64,000 nt of DNA, taken from the NCBI RefSeq assembly GCF_006438965.1, contig NZ_RCZM01000001.1:63097-127096 (forward strand), written 5' to 3'. Both the position numbers and the translations under genes were made by a program. The notes under the pieces are model-generated. The model was not told the DNA's origin, made no database searches, and saw nothing but the letters and a program-made list of their open reading frames with translations. Shown one piece after another: positions 1 to 8,312 of this stretch (the first letter of the stretch is position 1; every line of letters begins with the position of its first letter). The stretch is from Pedococcus bigeumensis (GTDB lineage: Bacteria > Actinomycetota > Actinomycetes > Actinomycetales > Dermatophilaceae).

Positions 1-507
1 ATGCCGGGCGACGTGCCCTACGCCCTGGTCCGCGACCTCGTCGACAGCATCGAGACGGTGAGCGAGGAGGAGCTGTCCCGCGCGCTCCTCTTCGTCCTCG
101 AGCGCGCCAAGCTCGTCGTCGAACCCGCAGGTGCTGCCGCCGTGGCCCACCTGCTCGACCGTGCAGGGCAGCAGCAGCTCGACGGCCCGGTCGTGGCGGT
201 CCTGTCCGGTGGCAACATCGACCCCCTCCTCCTGCTGCGCATCCTCCGACACGGCATGGCCGCGGCGGGACGCTACCTGCAGTTCCGGGTGCGGGTCTCC
301 GACCGCCCGGGCCACCTGGCCAAGCTGCTCGCCGACTGCGCGGCGGTGGACGCCAACGTCCTCGAGGTCGAACACATCCGCACGGGCACGACGATCACCG
401 TCGACGAGGTCGAGATCGGGCTGCAGCTGGAGACCCGCGGCAAGCAGCACTGCGACGAGGTCCTGAGCGCGCTGCGCGGCAAGGGCTACCAGCTCAAGTT
501 CGGCTGA
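1..507 (+). CDS. ilvA: Threonine ammonia-lyase, C-terminal part (cut by left edge)
   Basis: This is the last 168 residues of a PLP-dependent threonine deaminase, which converts threonine to 2-oxobutyrate for isoleucine synthesis. The VLSGGNID segment near residues 67-74 is the glycine-rich loop of fold-type II enzymes that holds the PLP phosphate. A single ACT-like regulatory domain follows from about residue 92 (FRVRVSDRPGHLAKLL) to the end, as in the short ACT-containing form. The frame is open to base 1, so the ATG at base 1 is almost certainly internal and the catalytic lysine lies outside the window. It converges on greA across a strong hairpin. Confidence 0.88.
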   Translation: MPGDVPYALVRDLVDSIETVSEEELSRALLFVLERAKLVVEPAGAAAVAHLLDRAGQQQLDGPVVAVLSGGNIDPLLLLRILRHGMAAAGRYLQFRVRVSDRPGHLAKLLADCAAVDANVLEVEHIRTGTTITVDEVEIGLQLETRGKQHCDEVLSALRGKGYQLKFG

Positions 508-573
508 CCGGCACCCTCCCGGGCGACTGGCGCACACTCCTGGGCGACCGGCATACGCCCGCAGCCGCGGGGC

Positions 574-613
574 ACGACGAAGGGCCGCACCCGTGGGTGC
601 GGCCCTTCGTCGT
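574..613. terminator. Bidirectional terminator between ilvA and greA
   Basis: A perfect inverted repeat with 19-base arms (574-592 and 595-613) and a 2-base centre. Because both arms begin with ACGACGAAGG, each direction reads as a GC stem ending in a short T-containing tail. It lies between two convergent genes and should end both transcripts. Confidence 0.85.
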
Positions 614-636
614 TGACGCTCCGGGGATGTCGACGC

Positions 637-1131
637 TCAGGGGGTGTAGGGCGTGGCCGACTTCACGGAGACCTGGATGACCTTGCCGTTGGGGGCCTTG
701 TAGGACGCCTTGGCACCGACCTTCTTGCCGTTGATGGCAAGGCCGAGCGGCGACTTCTCGCTGTAGACCTCGAGGTCGGTGCCCTCGGCGATCTCGCGCG
801 AGCCGAGCAGGAACTCGACGTCCTCGCCGAACATCTGCACGGTGACGACCATGCCGGGCTCGACGATGCCGTCGTCCGCGGGCTTGGTGCCGACGATGGA
901 GTTCTCGAGCAGCTGGGTCAGCTGGCGGATGCGGGCCTCCATCTTGCCCTGCTCCTCCTTGGCTGCGTGGTAGCCGCCGTTCTCCTTGAGGTCGCCCTCG
1001 TCGCGGGCGGCTTCGATCTTCTTGGCGATCTCCGTACGGCCGGTGCCGGAGAGCTGGTCCAGCTCGGCCTTCAGACGGTCGAAGGCCTCCTGGGTCAGGT
1101 AGCTCGCGGTGGGGGTCGCGGTCTCGCTCAC
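637..1131 (-). CDS. greA: Transcription elongation factor GreA
   Basis: GreA binds the RNA polymerase secondary channel and stimulates cleavage of backtracked transcripts. The 164-residue product has the usual length. An N-terminal coiled-coil hairpin (about 10-80) carries the GDLKENGGYHAAKEEQ segment with the acidic tip residues, and a C-terminal FKBP-like domain (about 85-160) contains SPLGLAINGKKVG. I chose the GTG at 1131 because AAGGAG lies 6 bases upstream; the longer open frame to 1215 adds a leader unlike GreA. It is transcribed toward ilvA. An agacta hexamer at 1266-1271, TAGTCT on the coding strand, is a possible -10, weakly supported. Confidence 0.95.
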   Translation of the reverse strand: MSETATPTASYLTQEAFDRLKAELDQLSGTGRTEIAKKIEAARDEGDLKENGGYHAAKEEQGKMEARIRQLTQLLENSIVGTKPADDGIVEPGMVVTVQMFGEDVEFLLGSREIAEGTDLEVYSEKSPLGLAINGKKVGAKASYKAPNGKVIQVSVKSATPYTP

Positions 1132-1373
1132 GATGTACTCCTTGATTGGGTCTCCGTCGGACGCGGCTGCGTCTCGGAGAGGGTGGTACGCACAACGGCC
1201 CGGACTCCCGACCACGTGTGAGGTGTCATCGCAGTGGCGGGTCCAGACCGCTCGGTGAAGGCTCCAGACTACATCGCGCCGCTAGAAGGGGTCCATTTCG
1301 TCGAGCATCCGGACAACCCACCCGGGCGGCTCGCCGTCGGGCGTCCGGTGGGTCTCGTTCGGGGGTCTGCGGG

Positions 1374-1739
1374 CTAGGAAGTTCGGCAGTCGCGGACGCT
1401 GCCGCCGACGGCGCGTGAGGCCGTGCGGACCACCACCTGCTGGTGCACCGAGCGCACTGCGGACGGCGGCACCTGGACCTCGAGCACCCCGACGACGCCG
1501 TGCGCGGTGTCCTGCGCCTCGACCGTGCAGGTGACGGCCTGGTCGGGGGAGCGGTGCACGTCGAACCCGACCTGCACGCTGCGGTCGTCGATCACCTTGT
1601 AGTCGGTGTCGACGAACGTCACGGCGCCCAGGCTGTTGGCCAGCCCGAGCCACACGGCGAGCGCCACGCCGATGCTGATGCCGATCGTGCCGATGACCCA
1701 CCAGCGGCCGGTGCCGGGGGCGGGACGGGGGAGCGGCAT
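1374..1739 (-). CDS. DUF4307 membrane protein
   Basis: A 121-residue protein with one N-terminal membrane segment (about residues 11-35, WWVIGTIGISIGVALAVWLG) and an extracytoplasmic beta-rich domain with a conserved CTVEAQD segment and a C-terminal cysteine. This matches the actinobacterial DUF4307 family, commonly found between mca and greA; its function is unknown. It diverges from mca, with about 95 bases between starts. About 240 bases separate its stop from the greA start and hold the greA leader; I see no further gene there. Confidence 0.8.
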   Translation of the reverse strand: MPLPRPAPGTGRWWVIGTIGISIGVALAVWLGLANSLGAVTFVDTDYKVIDDRSVQVGFDVHRSPDQAVTCTVEAQDTAHGVVGVLEVQVPPSAVRSVHQQVVVRTASRAVGGSVRDCRTS

Positions 1740-1834
1740 GGGGGACCTTCCACGGGTGAGAGGATGGCAAACGGTCCGGATGTCTGCTGACTCCGGACGA
1801 CCATTGTCGGCGATGGACGAATGAGGTTGTGCAG

Positions 1835-2770
1835 GTGGCTGACCGGTTGCGGTTGATGGCGGTGCACGCGCACCCCGACGACGAGTCGAGCAAGGGCGCG
1901 GCGACGACGGCGAGGTATGCCGCCACGGGTTACGACGTGCTCGTGGTGTCGTGCACGGGTGGCGAGCGCGGCGACGTGCTCAACCCCCGGCTCAAGGGCG
2001 ATCCCCACATCGAGCGTGACCTCGCGCAGGTCCGGCGGGACGAGATGAAGCGGGCACAGGAGATCCTCGGGGTGGACCACACCTGGCTCGGGTTCGTCGA
2101 CTCGGGCCTGCCCGAGGGCGACCCGCTCCCTCCGTTGCCCGAGGGCTGTTTCGCCCTCGAGCCGATCGAGGTGACGACCGAGGCGCTGGTCCGCGAGATC
2201 CGCCGGTTCCGTCCCCACGTCATCACCACGTACGACGAGAACGGTGGCTACCCCCACCCGGACCACATCATGACCCACACGGTGTCGATGGCGGCCTTCG
2301 CGGCGGCCGGTGACGCCGCGGCATACCCCCATGCCGGTGAGCCGTGGCAGCCGCTCAAGCTCTACTACAACTCGCACAACCGGGCGAAGTACGCCGCCTT
2401 CCACGAGGCGTTGCTGGCGCAGGGGATCGAGAGCCCCTACGCCGACTGGCTCAAGGACTGGGACCCGGAGAAGGCCCGCACGATCACCACCCGCGTGCAC
2501 TGCGCGGACTGGTTCGACCAGCGCGACCAGGCCCTGCTCGCCCACGCCACCCAGATCGACCCGGACGGCGCGTGGTTCCGCGTCCCGCGCGACCTGCAGG
2601 TGAGCGTCTGGCCGACCGAGGACTACGAGGCCGCGCTCTCCTACCTTCCCGTCACCCCGGTCGAGGACGACCTCTTCGCCGGCATCCCCGATGCAGCGAC
2701 GGGCGACGAGCTGGCCACCCGCGGCGGGCTCGAGCTGGCCTATGACGGTCGCACAGAGGTGACCGCGTGA
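1835..2770 (+). CDS. mca: Mycothiol S-conjugate amidase
   Basis: Mca hydrolyses mycothiol-drug conjugates to a mercapturic acid and GlcN-Ins, a detoxification step specific to actinobacteria. The PIG-L fold metal site is visible: AHPDDE (H13, D15, D16) and PHPDH with H144. Length, 311 residues, is typical, and the RLRLMAVHAHPDDESSKGAAT opening matches Mca rather than MshB. I placed the start at GTG 1835 because GAGG ends 8 bases upstream; GTG 1829 in the same frame is the alternative. The stop overlaps the next gene by four bases (GTGA), so they are translationally coupled. Confidence 0.93.
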   Translation: MADRLRLMAVHAHPDDESSKGAATTARYAATGYDVLVVSCTGGERGDVLNPRLKGDPHIERDLAQVRRDEMKRAQEILGVDHTWLGFVDSGLPEGDPLPPLPEGCFALEPIEVTTEALVREIRRFRPHVITTYDENGGYPHPDHIMTHTVSMAAFAAAGDAAAYPHAGEPWQPLKLYYNSHNRAKYAAFHEALLAQGIESPYADWLKDWDPEKARTITTRVHCADWFDQRDQALLAHATQIDPDGAWFRVPRDLQVSVWPTEDYEAALSYLPVTPVEDDLFAGIPDAATGDELATRGGLELAYDGRTEVTA

Positions 2771-3033
2771 ACGGCGCACCGTCGTCGATGGTCTCGCCTG
2801 GCTTGTGGGGCTTCGTGGCCTTCTTCGTGCTGGCCATCGCGCTCTACCTCTTGATGCGCAACATGAACGCGCGCATGCGGCGGATGTCCTACCGCTCGGA
2901 GGAGCTGGCGCGAGAGGCGCAGGCCGAGGCCGACGAGCGCAAGGCCCGCAAGCGCGGTGACGAGCCGAAGGGTGGCGCGCCTGAGGGTGACGCGCCCGAG
3001 GATCCGGAGCAGACTGGCAGCACCAACCCGTAG
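2767..3033 (+). CDS. Small single-pass membrane protein coupled to mca
   Basis: An 88-residue protein with one hydrophobic segment (about residues 12-30, WGFVAFFVLAIALYLLM), then a charged coiled-coil-like stretch rich in Glu, Arg and Ala and an acidic, proline-containing tail. The GTG start at 2767 overlaps the mca stop. Similar small proteins sit downstream of mca in other actinobacteria. I do not know its function; the fixed neighbour and coupling suggest a partner of Mca at the membrane, which is inference. Confidence 0.75.
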   Translation: MNGAPSSMVSPGLWGFVAFFVLAIALYLLMRNMNARMRRMSYRSEELAREAQAEADERKARKRGDEPKGGAPEGDAPEDPEQTGSTNP

Positions 3034-3074
3034 GTCCCGCACCCTCGGTCGGGACGTGTCCCAGGAGGCCAGCC

Positions 3075-3458
3075 ATGAGCGGTCGGATCGTGCACTTCGA
3101 GCTCCCCTACGACGACCGCGACCGCGCGTCGGCCTTCTACGGCGAGCTGTTCGGCTGGGACCTGCAGTCCTACCCGGGCATGGACTACACGATGGTGTCG
3201 ACCGGCCCGTCCGGCGACCAGGGGCCGACCGAACCCGGCTTCATCAACGGGGGCATGGGCCCGCGGACGGGCAACCTGACCGCGCCGACGGTCGTCATCG
3301 ACGTCGAGGACATCGACGCCACGCTCGCCCAGGTCGCGGCGCAGGGTGGCTCCGTGCTGTCCGGGAAGGAGCCGGTTGCCTCGATGGGCTGGTCGGCCTA
3401 CTTCACCGACTCCGAAGGCAACACCGTCGGGCTCTGGCAGACCAACCCCGCCGGCTGA
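3075..3458 (+). CDS. VOC superfamily (glyoxalase-like) protein
   Basis: A 127-residue protein made of two beta-alpha-beta-beta-beta modules of the vicinal oxygen chelate fold. The first begins IVHFELPYDDRDRASAFYGELFGW and the second ends YFTDSEGNTVGLWQ, a typical VOC ending. This subfamily includes the CFP32/27-kDa-antigen-like proteins of actinobacteria; the substrate cannot be told from sequence. A ribosome site (AGGAGG) lies just upstream of the ATG. Its 3' flank carries a 14-base direct repeat (3470-3483 and 3488-3501). Confidence 0.85.
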   Translation: MSGRIVHFELPYDDRDRASAFYGELFGWDLQSYPGMDYTMVSTGPSGDQGPTEPGFINGGMGPRTGNLTAPTVVIDVEDIDATLAQVAAQGGSVLSGKEPVASMGWSAYFTDSEGNTVGLWQTNPAG

Positions 3459-3469
3459 CGCTCGTCGGA

Positions 3470-3501
3470 GCCTCAGCGACGCGCGGGGCCTCAGCGACGC
3501 G
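3470..3501. repeat. 14-base direct repeat at a convergent gene junction
   Basis: GCCTCAGCGACGCG occurs twice, 18 bases apart (3470-3483 and 3488-3501). The second copy overlaps the stop codon of the leftward XRE gene. It looks like a small local duplication. Confidence 0.6.
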
Positions 3502-4384
3502 TGGCGCGAGGAGCAGTCGTCCAGCTCGCGAGCAGGTCGAGGGCCTGCTGCGACGGTGAGCCCGGTTCTGCGGTGTAGGTCAGCAGGCTCTGGCCGGGAT
3601 CGCCGGGCAGCGGGAGGAACTCGAACGGGAGGTCGAGGTCGCCGACCGTGGGGTGGTGGATGCTCTTGCGGCCGGTGACGTGGAGCCGGACGTTGTGATC
3701 TGCCCATCGCACTCGGAACTCGTCGCTGCGGGTCGAGAGCTCGCCGACGAGGTCGGAGAGGTCGCGGTCGTAGGGGTCACGGCCGGCCTCGGTGCGCAAC
3801 ATGGCGACGGTGTCGTTGGCTGCTTTGGCCCAGTCGACCCAGAACCGGGTCGCCTGGGGGTTGAGGAAGATGAACCGCGCGTTGTTGGGAGGGTCAGTGA
3901 CCTCTTCGTAGATCGGCGCACAGAGGGCCCGCCCGAGCTCGTTCGAGGCCAGCACATCGAGCCGGCCGTTGATCACGAAGGCGGGCGTGCCGACCATCGA
4001 GTCGATGATGCGCTGCACGGTCGGACGGACCCGTGCGACGGCCGGCCGCTGCCGTGGGCGGCGCGTGCTGCTCGCGACGCGGAGCAGGTCGAGGAGGTGG
4101 CTGCGCTCGGCGTCGTCGAGCTGGAGGGCCTGCACGAGCCCGTCGACCACTCCTTCGGAGATGCCGGTGGCGTCGCCGCGCTCGAGCCGGACGTAGTACT
4201 CACTGGAGATGCCGGCGAGCATCGCGGCTTCCTCACGGCGCAGGCCCGGAACGCGTCGGCGAGCGGTGTCGAAGACCGGGAGCCCGGCTTGCTGCGGCGT
4301 GATCCGGGCGCGCCGGCTCGTGAGGAACTCACGGATCTGGGTGCGCACGTCGCCGCGAACATCCGGATCGCGATGGCTCGTCAT
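3491..4384 (-). CDS. XRE-family regulator with MmyB-like ligand domain
   Basis: A 297-residue transcription regulator. Residues about 10-85 form a helix-turn-helix (VPGLRREEAAMLAGISSEYY...LERG), the signature of the SCO/MmyB type; residues about 115-285 form a PAS-like MmyB sensor domain (FVINGRLDVLASNELGRAL, FIFLNPQATRFWVDW). Such proteins usually sit beside a divergent oxidoreductase and repress it; here the neighbour is an aldo/keto reductase. The ATG at 4384 directly follows GGAGGA, too close for ideal spacing; an in-frame GTG about 12 codons in is the alternative. The inverted repeat at 4431-4460 is its likely operator. Confidence 0.88.
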   Translation of the reverse strand: MTSHRDPDVRGDVRTQIREFLTSRRARITPQQAGLPVFDTARRRVPGLRREEAAMLAGISSEYYVRLERGDATGISEGVVDGLVQALQLDDAERSHLLDLLRVASSTRRPRQRPAVARVRPTVQRIIDSMVGTPAFVINGRLDVLASNELGRALCAPIYEEVTDPPNNARFIFLNPQATRFWVDWAKAANDTVAMLRTEAGRDPYDRDLSDLVGELSTRSDEFRVRWADHNVRLHVTGRKSIHHPTVGDLDLPFEFLPLPGDPGQSLLTYTAEPGSPSQQALDLLASWTTAPRATRR

Positions 4385-4430
4385 TCCTCCAGCGTACGGA
4401 CCTGCATCCGGTTGCGGGGTCGTCGAGGGA

Positions 4431-4460
4431 GGCACTGTCAGTACCACTCTTGACAGTGCC
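4431..4460. promoter_or_regulatory. Palindromic operator candidate between XRE regulator and aldo/keto reductase
   Basis: GGCACTGTCA (4431-4440), 10 bases, TGACAGTGCC (4451-4460): perfect arms with one helical turn between them. The right arm contains TTGACA (4450-4455), a possible -35 for the rightward gene, although I see no good -10 at 17 bases. Its place in the divergent region fits autorepression and co-repression. Confidence 0.65.
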
Positions 4461-4540
4461 TTCTTCCTCGTCCGGAGGGGTGGTTCCGTGGAGGAGTCGG
4501 CAGCACCGACGACCCCGACTCCAAAGGAAGTACGACAATC

Positions 4541-5535
<995 letters not shown>

Positions 5536-5574
5536 TCAGGGTGAAGCAGTCACCAGGCCGTCAGGACGGGTGGC

Positions 5575-6273
5575 TCAGGAAGGCGACCCGGCGCCGTAGA
5601 CCGACATCGACGCCGCGATGTAGTGCACCGTGAACGCGGCGACCGTCAGGGTGTGGAAGATCTCGTGGAACCCGAACCAGCGCGGTGAGGGGTTCGGCCG
5701 CTTGATGCCGTAGACGAGAGCGCCTGCGGTGTAGAGCAGGCCGCCGACGGCGATCAGGGTGACGATGGCGGGTCCGCCGAACTTGAGCAACGGGCCGAGG
5801 TAGAAGACCGCGACCCAGCCGAGGGCGACGTAGACCGGGGTGTAGAGCCAGCGGGGAGCGCCGACCCAGAAGACGCGGAACAGCACGCCTGCGATGGCGC
5901 CGATCCAGACGATGAGCAGCATGGTGCGTGCGTCGTCGCGCGGCAGCAGCAGCGTGAAGGGCGTGTAGGTGCCCGCGATGATGAGGAAGATGTTGGAGTG
6001 GTCCATCCGCTTCAGGATGCCGGCGACCTTGGGCGACCAGTTGCCGCGGTGGTAGACCGCGGAGGTGCCGAACAGGAGCCAGGCAGTGACGCTGAAGACC
6101 GCGGCAGCGATGCGCGCGGGAGTCGTGGGGGCCAGCGCGATCAGGACGATGCCTGCCGCGAGGGCGAGGGGGACCATGCCGGCGTGCAACCAGCCGCGCA
6201 GGTGCGGCTTCACCGTGGCGACGACTGACTCGAGGGGGCCCTGCTCGGAGCGAGGGGCGGGTGCCGTAGTCAT
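5575..6273 (-). CDS. TrhA / hemolysin III family membrane protein
   Basis: A 232-residue protein with seven predicted membrane segments and the PAQR/hemolysin-III metal motifs: SAVYHRGNWS near residue 75, a DHSNIF segment, and the final FHEIFHTLTVAAFTVHY with two histidines. Bacterial members are linked to membrane-energetics homeostasis; true haemolysis is not established. The ATG at 6273 has no clear Shine-Dalgarno. A perfect 10-4-10 palindrome lies 10 bases upstream. It converges with the aldo/keto reductase. Confidence 0.88.
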   Translation of the reverse strand: MTTAPAPRSEQGPLESVVATVKPHLRGWLHAGMVPLALAAGIVLIALAPTTPARIAAAVFSVTAWLLFGTSAVYHRGNWSPKVAGILKRMDHSNIFLIIAGTYTPFTLLLPRDDARTMLLIVWIGAIAGVLFRVFWVGAPRWLYTPVYVALGWVAVFYLGPLLKFGGPAIVTLIAVGGLLYTAGALVYGIKRPNPSPRWFGFHEIFHTLTVAAFTVHYIAASMSVYGAGSPS

Positions 6274-6282
6274 GGGTCCACT

Positions 6283-6306
6283 GTAACCTACGGTTGCGTA
6301 GGTTAC
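6283..6306. promoter_or_regulatory. Palindromic operator candidate upstream of the TrhA-like gene
   Basis: GTAACCTACG (6283-6292), GTTG, CGTAGGTTAC (6297-6306): perfect 10-base arms. A TetR-type site of this size over the promoter would give simple repression; no regulator gene for it lies in the window. Confidence 0.6.
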
Positions 6307-6359
6307 CTGAGCGTAGGTCGTGAGGCTGGTCGCAGGAGAGCCGTGGAACCGGCCATCCG

Positions 6360-7166
6360 TCACTCCTGCACCGCTGGTCGCACGAGCAGGGCCTGAGCCG
6401 TCCGTCCCACGAAGCCGTGCTCGTCGAACACCTCGGCCATCGCCAGGCCGACCGCGCCACCGCCCAGCGTGGTGTGCGCGCGCAGACCGATCCACTCGCC
6501 GGCTGCCTCTCGGACGAGGTGGCCGGTCAGCTCGGTGTTCATGAACTGCCAGTCGCGGATGTCCAGCGCCGCGCTGGCTCCCGATGCGGAGTCGACGCAG
6601 ACCAGCAGCCGCTGCAGGGGTGACAGCGGTTCGTCCGGCACGAGCGTCACGCGGGGACGCATCCACACGGTGGCCGGACCGGGCTGCTCGAGCCCTCCCT
6701 CGACCCAGGACCACTCGATCGCGTCGAGGTACCCGGGGTGCCAGCCCTGCGGCATACCGTGCTCGACCCCGTCAGGGGGCCCGGGCGGAGGTGTCGGGAA
6801 CCCCGCCACCGGGCCGTCCTCGACGCGCGGCACCAACCACAGCGCCGCTCGCGCCACCGCACGCGAGCTGGTGAGGTCGACCAGCTCGCACTCGACCAGC
6901 TCGACCGAGCGTCCGGGGCGGACCACACGAGAGTCGACCCGGAGCCGCCCGACCGGCACCGGTCCCAGCAGGTCGCAGGTCACCCTGGCGACGACGCGCG
7001 AGCCGTCGCCCAGCCGCTGCGCCTCACGAGCCATCAGCGCCATCGGTGGCCCACCGTGCTGGGCGTCCGGCGACCACGGCCCGGCTGTGTGGGTCGTGGC
7101 GGTCACGGTGCTGGTCCCGGTCGCGGCCTCGTCGAGCTCGTAGAAGGATCCAGGGGCGGGTGACAT
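6360..7166 (-). CDS. Thioesterase family protein (double hot-dog, TesB-like)
   Basis: About 268 residues. The N-terminal hot-dog carries GPWSPDAQHGGPPMALMAREAQR, a hallmark of actinobacterial acyl-CoA thioesterase-like proteins, and the C-terminal half (DWQFMNTELTGHLVREAAGEW and TTLGGGAVGLAMAEVFDEHG) is the second hot-dog. It probably hydrolyses acyl-CoA; chain length is unknown. I favour ATG 7166, with CAGG 9 bases upstream; ATG 7175 in frame would extend it by three residues. It is divergent from the prenyl synthase gene, with about 100 bases between starts. Confidence 0.82.
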   Translation of the reverse strand: MSPAPGSFYELDEAATGTSTVTATTHTAGPWSPDAQHGGPPMALMAREAQRLGDGSRVVARVTCDLLGPVPVGRLRVDSRVVRPGRSVELVECELVDLTSSRAVARAALWLVPRVEDGPVAGFPTPPPGPPDGVEHGMPQGWHPGYLDAIEWSWVEGGLEQPGPATVWMRPRVTLVPDEPLSPLQRLLVCVDSASGASAALDIRDWQFMNTELTGHLVREAAGEWIGLRAHTTLGGGAVGLAMAEVFDEHGFVGRTAQALLVRPAVQE

Positions 7167-7269
7167 GGTCGCCATCCTGCCCGACCACATCGACCCCTCG
7201 GGGGTAGCGTGGTGTGGTGGGCCGCGGGTGCGGCCGCCGAGCTGGTTCGGGAGAGGGTGAGGAGTCCGC

Positions 7270-8031
7270 GTGGCGCTGTCCGACATCCTGTATGCCGCGT
7301 ACGAGCGACGCCTGAGCCGTCGCCTCTCGCGCGAGACGCTTCCCCGCCACGTGGGCGTGATGCTGGACGGCAACCGCCGCTGGGCCAAGGCACGCGGCCA
7401 TGGCACGAAGGAAGGCCACCAGGCCGGAGCGGACAACATCGCCGGGTTCCTGGACTGGTGCGAGGAGGCCCGGGTCGAAGTGGTCACCCTGTGGCTGCTG
7501 TCGACCGACAACCTCAGCCGCCCGGCCGCGGAGGTCGTCCCCCTGCTGTCGATCATCGAGAACACGGTGAGCGACCTGGCCCAGACCAAGCGCTGGGTGA
7601 TCAACCCGGTCGGGTCGCTGGACCTGCTGCCGGCCGAGACCGCGCGTCGGCTCAAGGAGAGCGCTGACCTCACCGAGGGCGTGCAGGGTATGACGGTCAA
7701 CGTCGCCGTGGGCTACGGCGGGCGCCAGGAGATCACCGACGCCGTCCGGTCGATGCTCGTCTCGCACGCCGCGAACGGCACGACGATCGAGGAGCTGGCC
7801 GAGACGCTGCAGGTGGAGCACATCGCCGAGCACCTCTACACCAAGGGCCAGCCCGACCCGGACCTCGTCATCCGCACGTCCGGCGAGCAGCGGCTTTCCG
7901 GCTTCCTGCTGTGGCAGAGCGCGCACAGCGAGTTCTACTTCTGCGAGGCCTACTGGCCCGACTTCCGGCACGTCGACTTCCTCCGCGCGCTGCGCGCCTA
8001 CGCCGACCGCAACCGCAGGTTCGGCAACTGA
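7270..8031 (+). CDS. uppS: Z-isoprenyl diphosphate synthase (UppS family)
   Basis: A 253-residue cis-prenyltransferase. The catalytic Asp is D33 in MLDGNRRWAKARG; the C-terminal signature DLVIRTSGEQRLSGFLLWQSAHSEFYF is intact. These enzymes extend allylic diphosphates with IPP to make polyprenyl carriers for wall synthesis. Actinobacteria often carry two paralogues, a short-chain and a decaprenyl type; the LSGFLLWQ version and N-terminal length resemble the Rv1086-like short-chain group, but product length is inference. GTG start with GGAG 5 bases upstream. A hairpin (8033-8067) follows the stop. Confidence 0.92.
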   Translation: MALSDILYAAYERRLSRRLSRETLPRHVGVMLDGNRRWAKARGHGTKEGHQAGADNIAGFLDWCEEARVEVVTLWLLSTDNLSRPAAEVVPLLSIIENTVSDLAQTKRWVINPVGSLDLLPAETARRLKESADLTEGVQGMTVNVAVGYGGRQEITDAVRSMLVSHAANGTTIEELAETLQVEHIAEHLYTKGQPDPDLVIRTSGEQRLSGFLLWQSAHSEFYFCEAYWPDFRHVDFLRALRAYADRNRRFGN

Positions 8032-8032
8032 G

Positions 8033-8067
8033 TGCGCCCCGCGGCATACCAACGTCTGAGGGGCGCA
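8033..8067 (+). terminator. Hairpin after the prenyl synthase gene
   Basis: TGCGCCCC (8033-8040) and GGGGCGCA (8060-8067) form an 8-base stem with a 19-base loop, starting two bases after the stop codon. There is no T tract. The loop contains one GTATGCCG-type word (8042-8049). Confidence 0.5.
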
Positions 8068-8312
8068 TCGGGCCAACGGGTTAACTCTGGATGACACGCC
8101 GCGAGCCTGCCTTCCCCGAGGTCGGGTGAGTCGTACCGTCCGTAGTGACGCGGGGCACCCGTCCCGCGTTCGGGGAGGCCAACCTATGGAGCAGATCCAG
8201 CTCCGAGCGGAGGGCCGGAACCGGCTCCACCGCGGTGGGAAAGCCTGGTCCCGGCACCTCGTTCGCGAGTAGGCGCATCGCGCCGAAGCGCGCGCTGTGC
8301 CAAGGAGAGACA
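8068..8312 (+). other. Gene-free leader upstream of phoH with several short hairpins
   Basis: About 245 bases without a credible gene. It contains several short inverted repeats: ACGCGGG/CCCGCGT (8148-8154, 8163-8169), GGAGC/GCTCC near 8189-8205, and a GCCGG/CCGGC pair after it. The following gene starts at a TTG with a good ribosome site, so a structured 5' UTR is possible. I could not match it to a known RNA family. Confidence 0.35.

Noticed and set aside
1282-1373. Leftward stretch between DUF4307 and greA that reads like coding sequence, ending VVRMLDEMDPF
   Set aside because: No start codon lies between the DUF4307 stop and the start of this stretch except an internal ATG giving eight residues, and no ribosome site is present.
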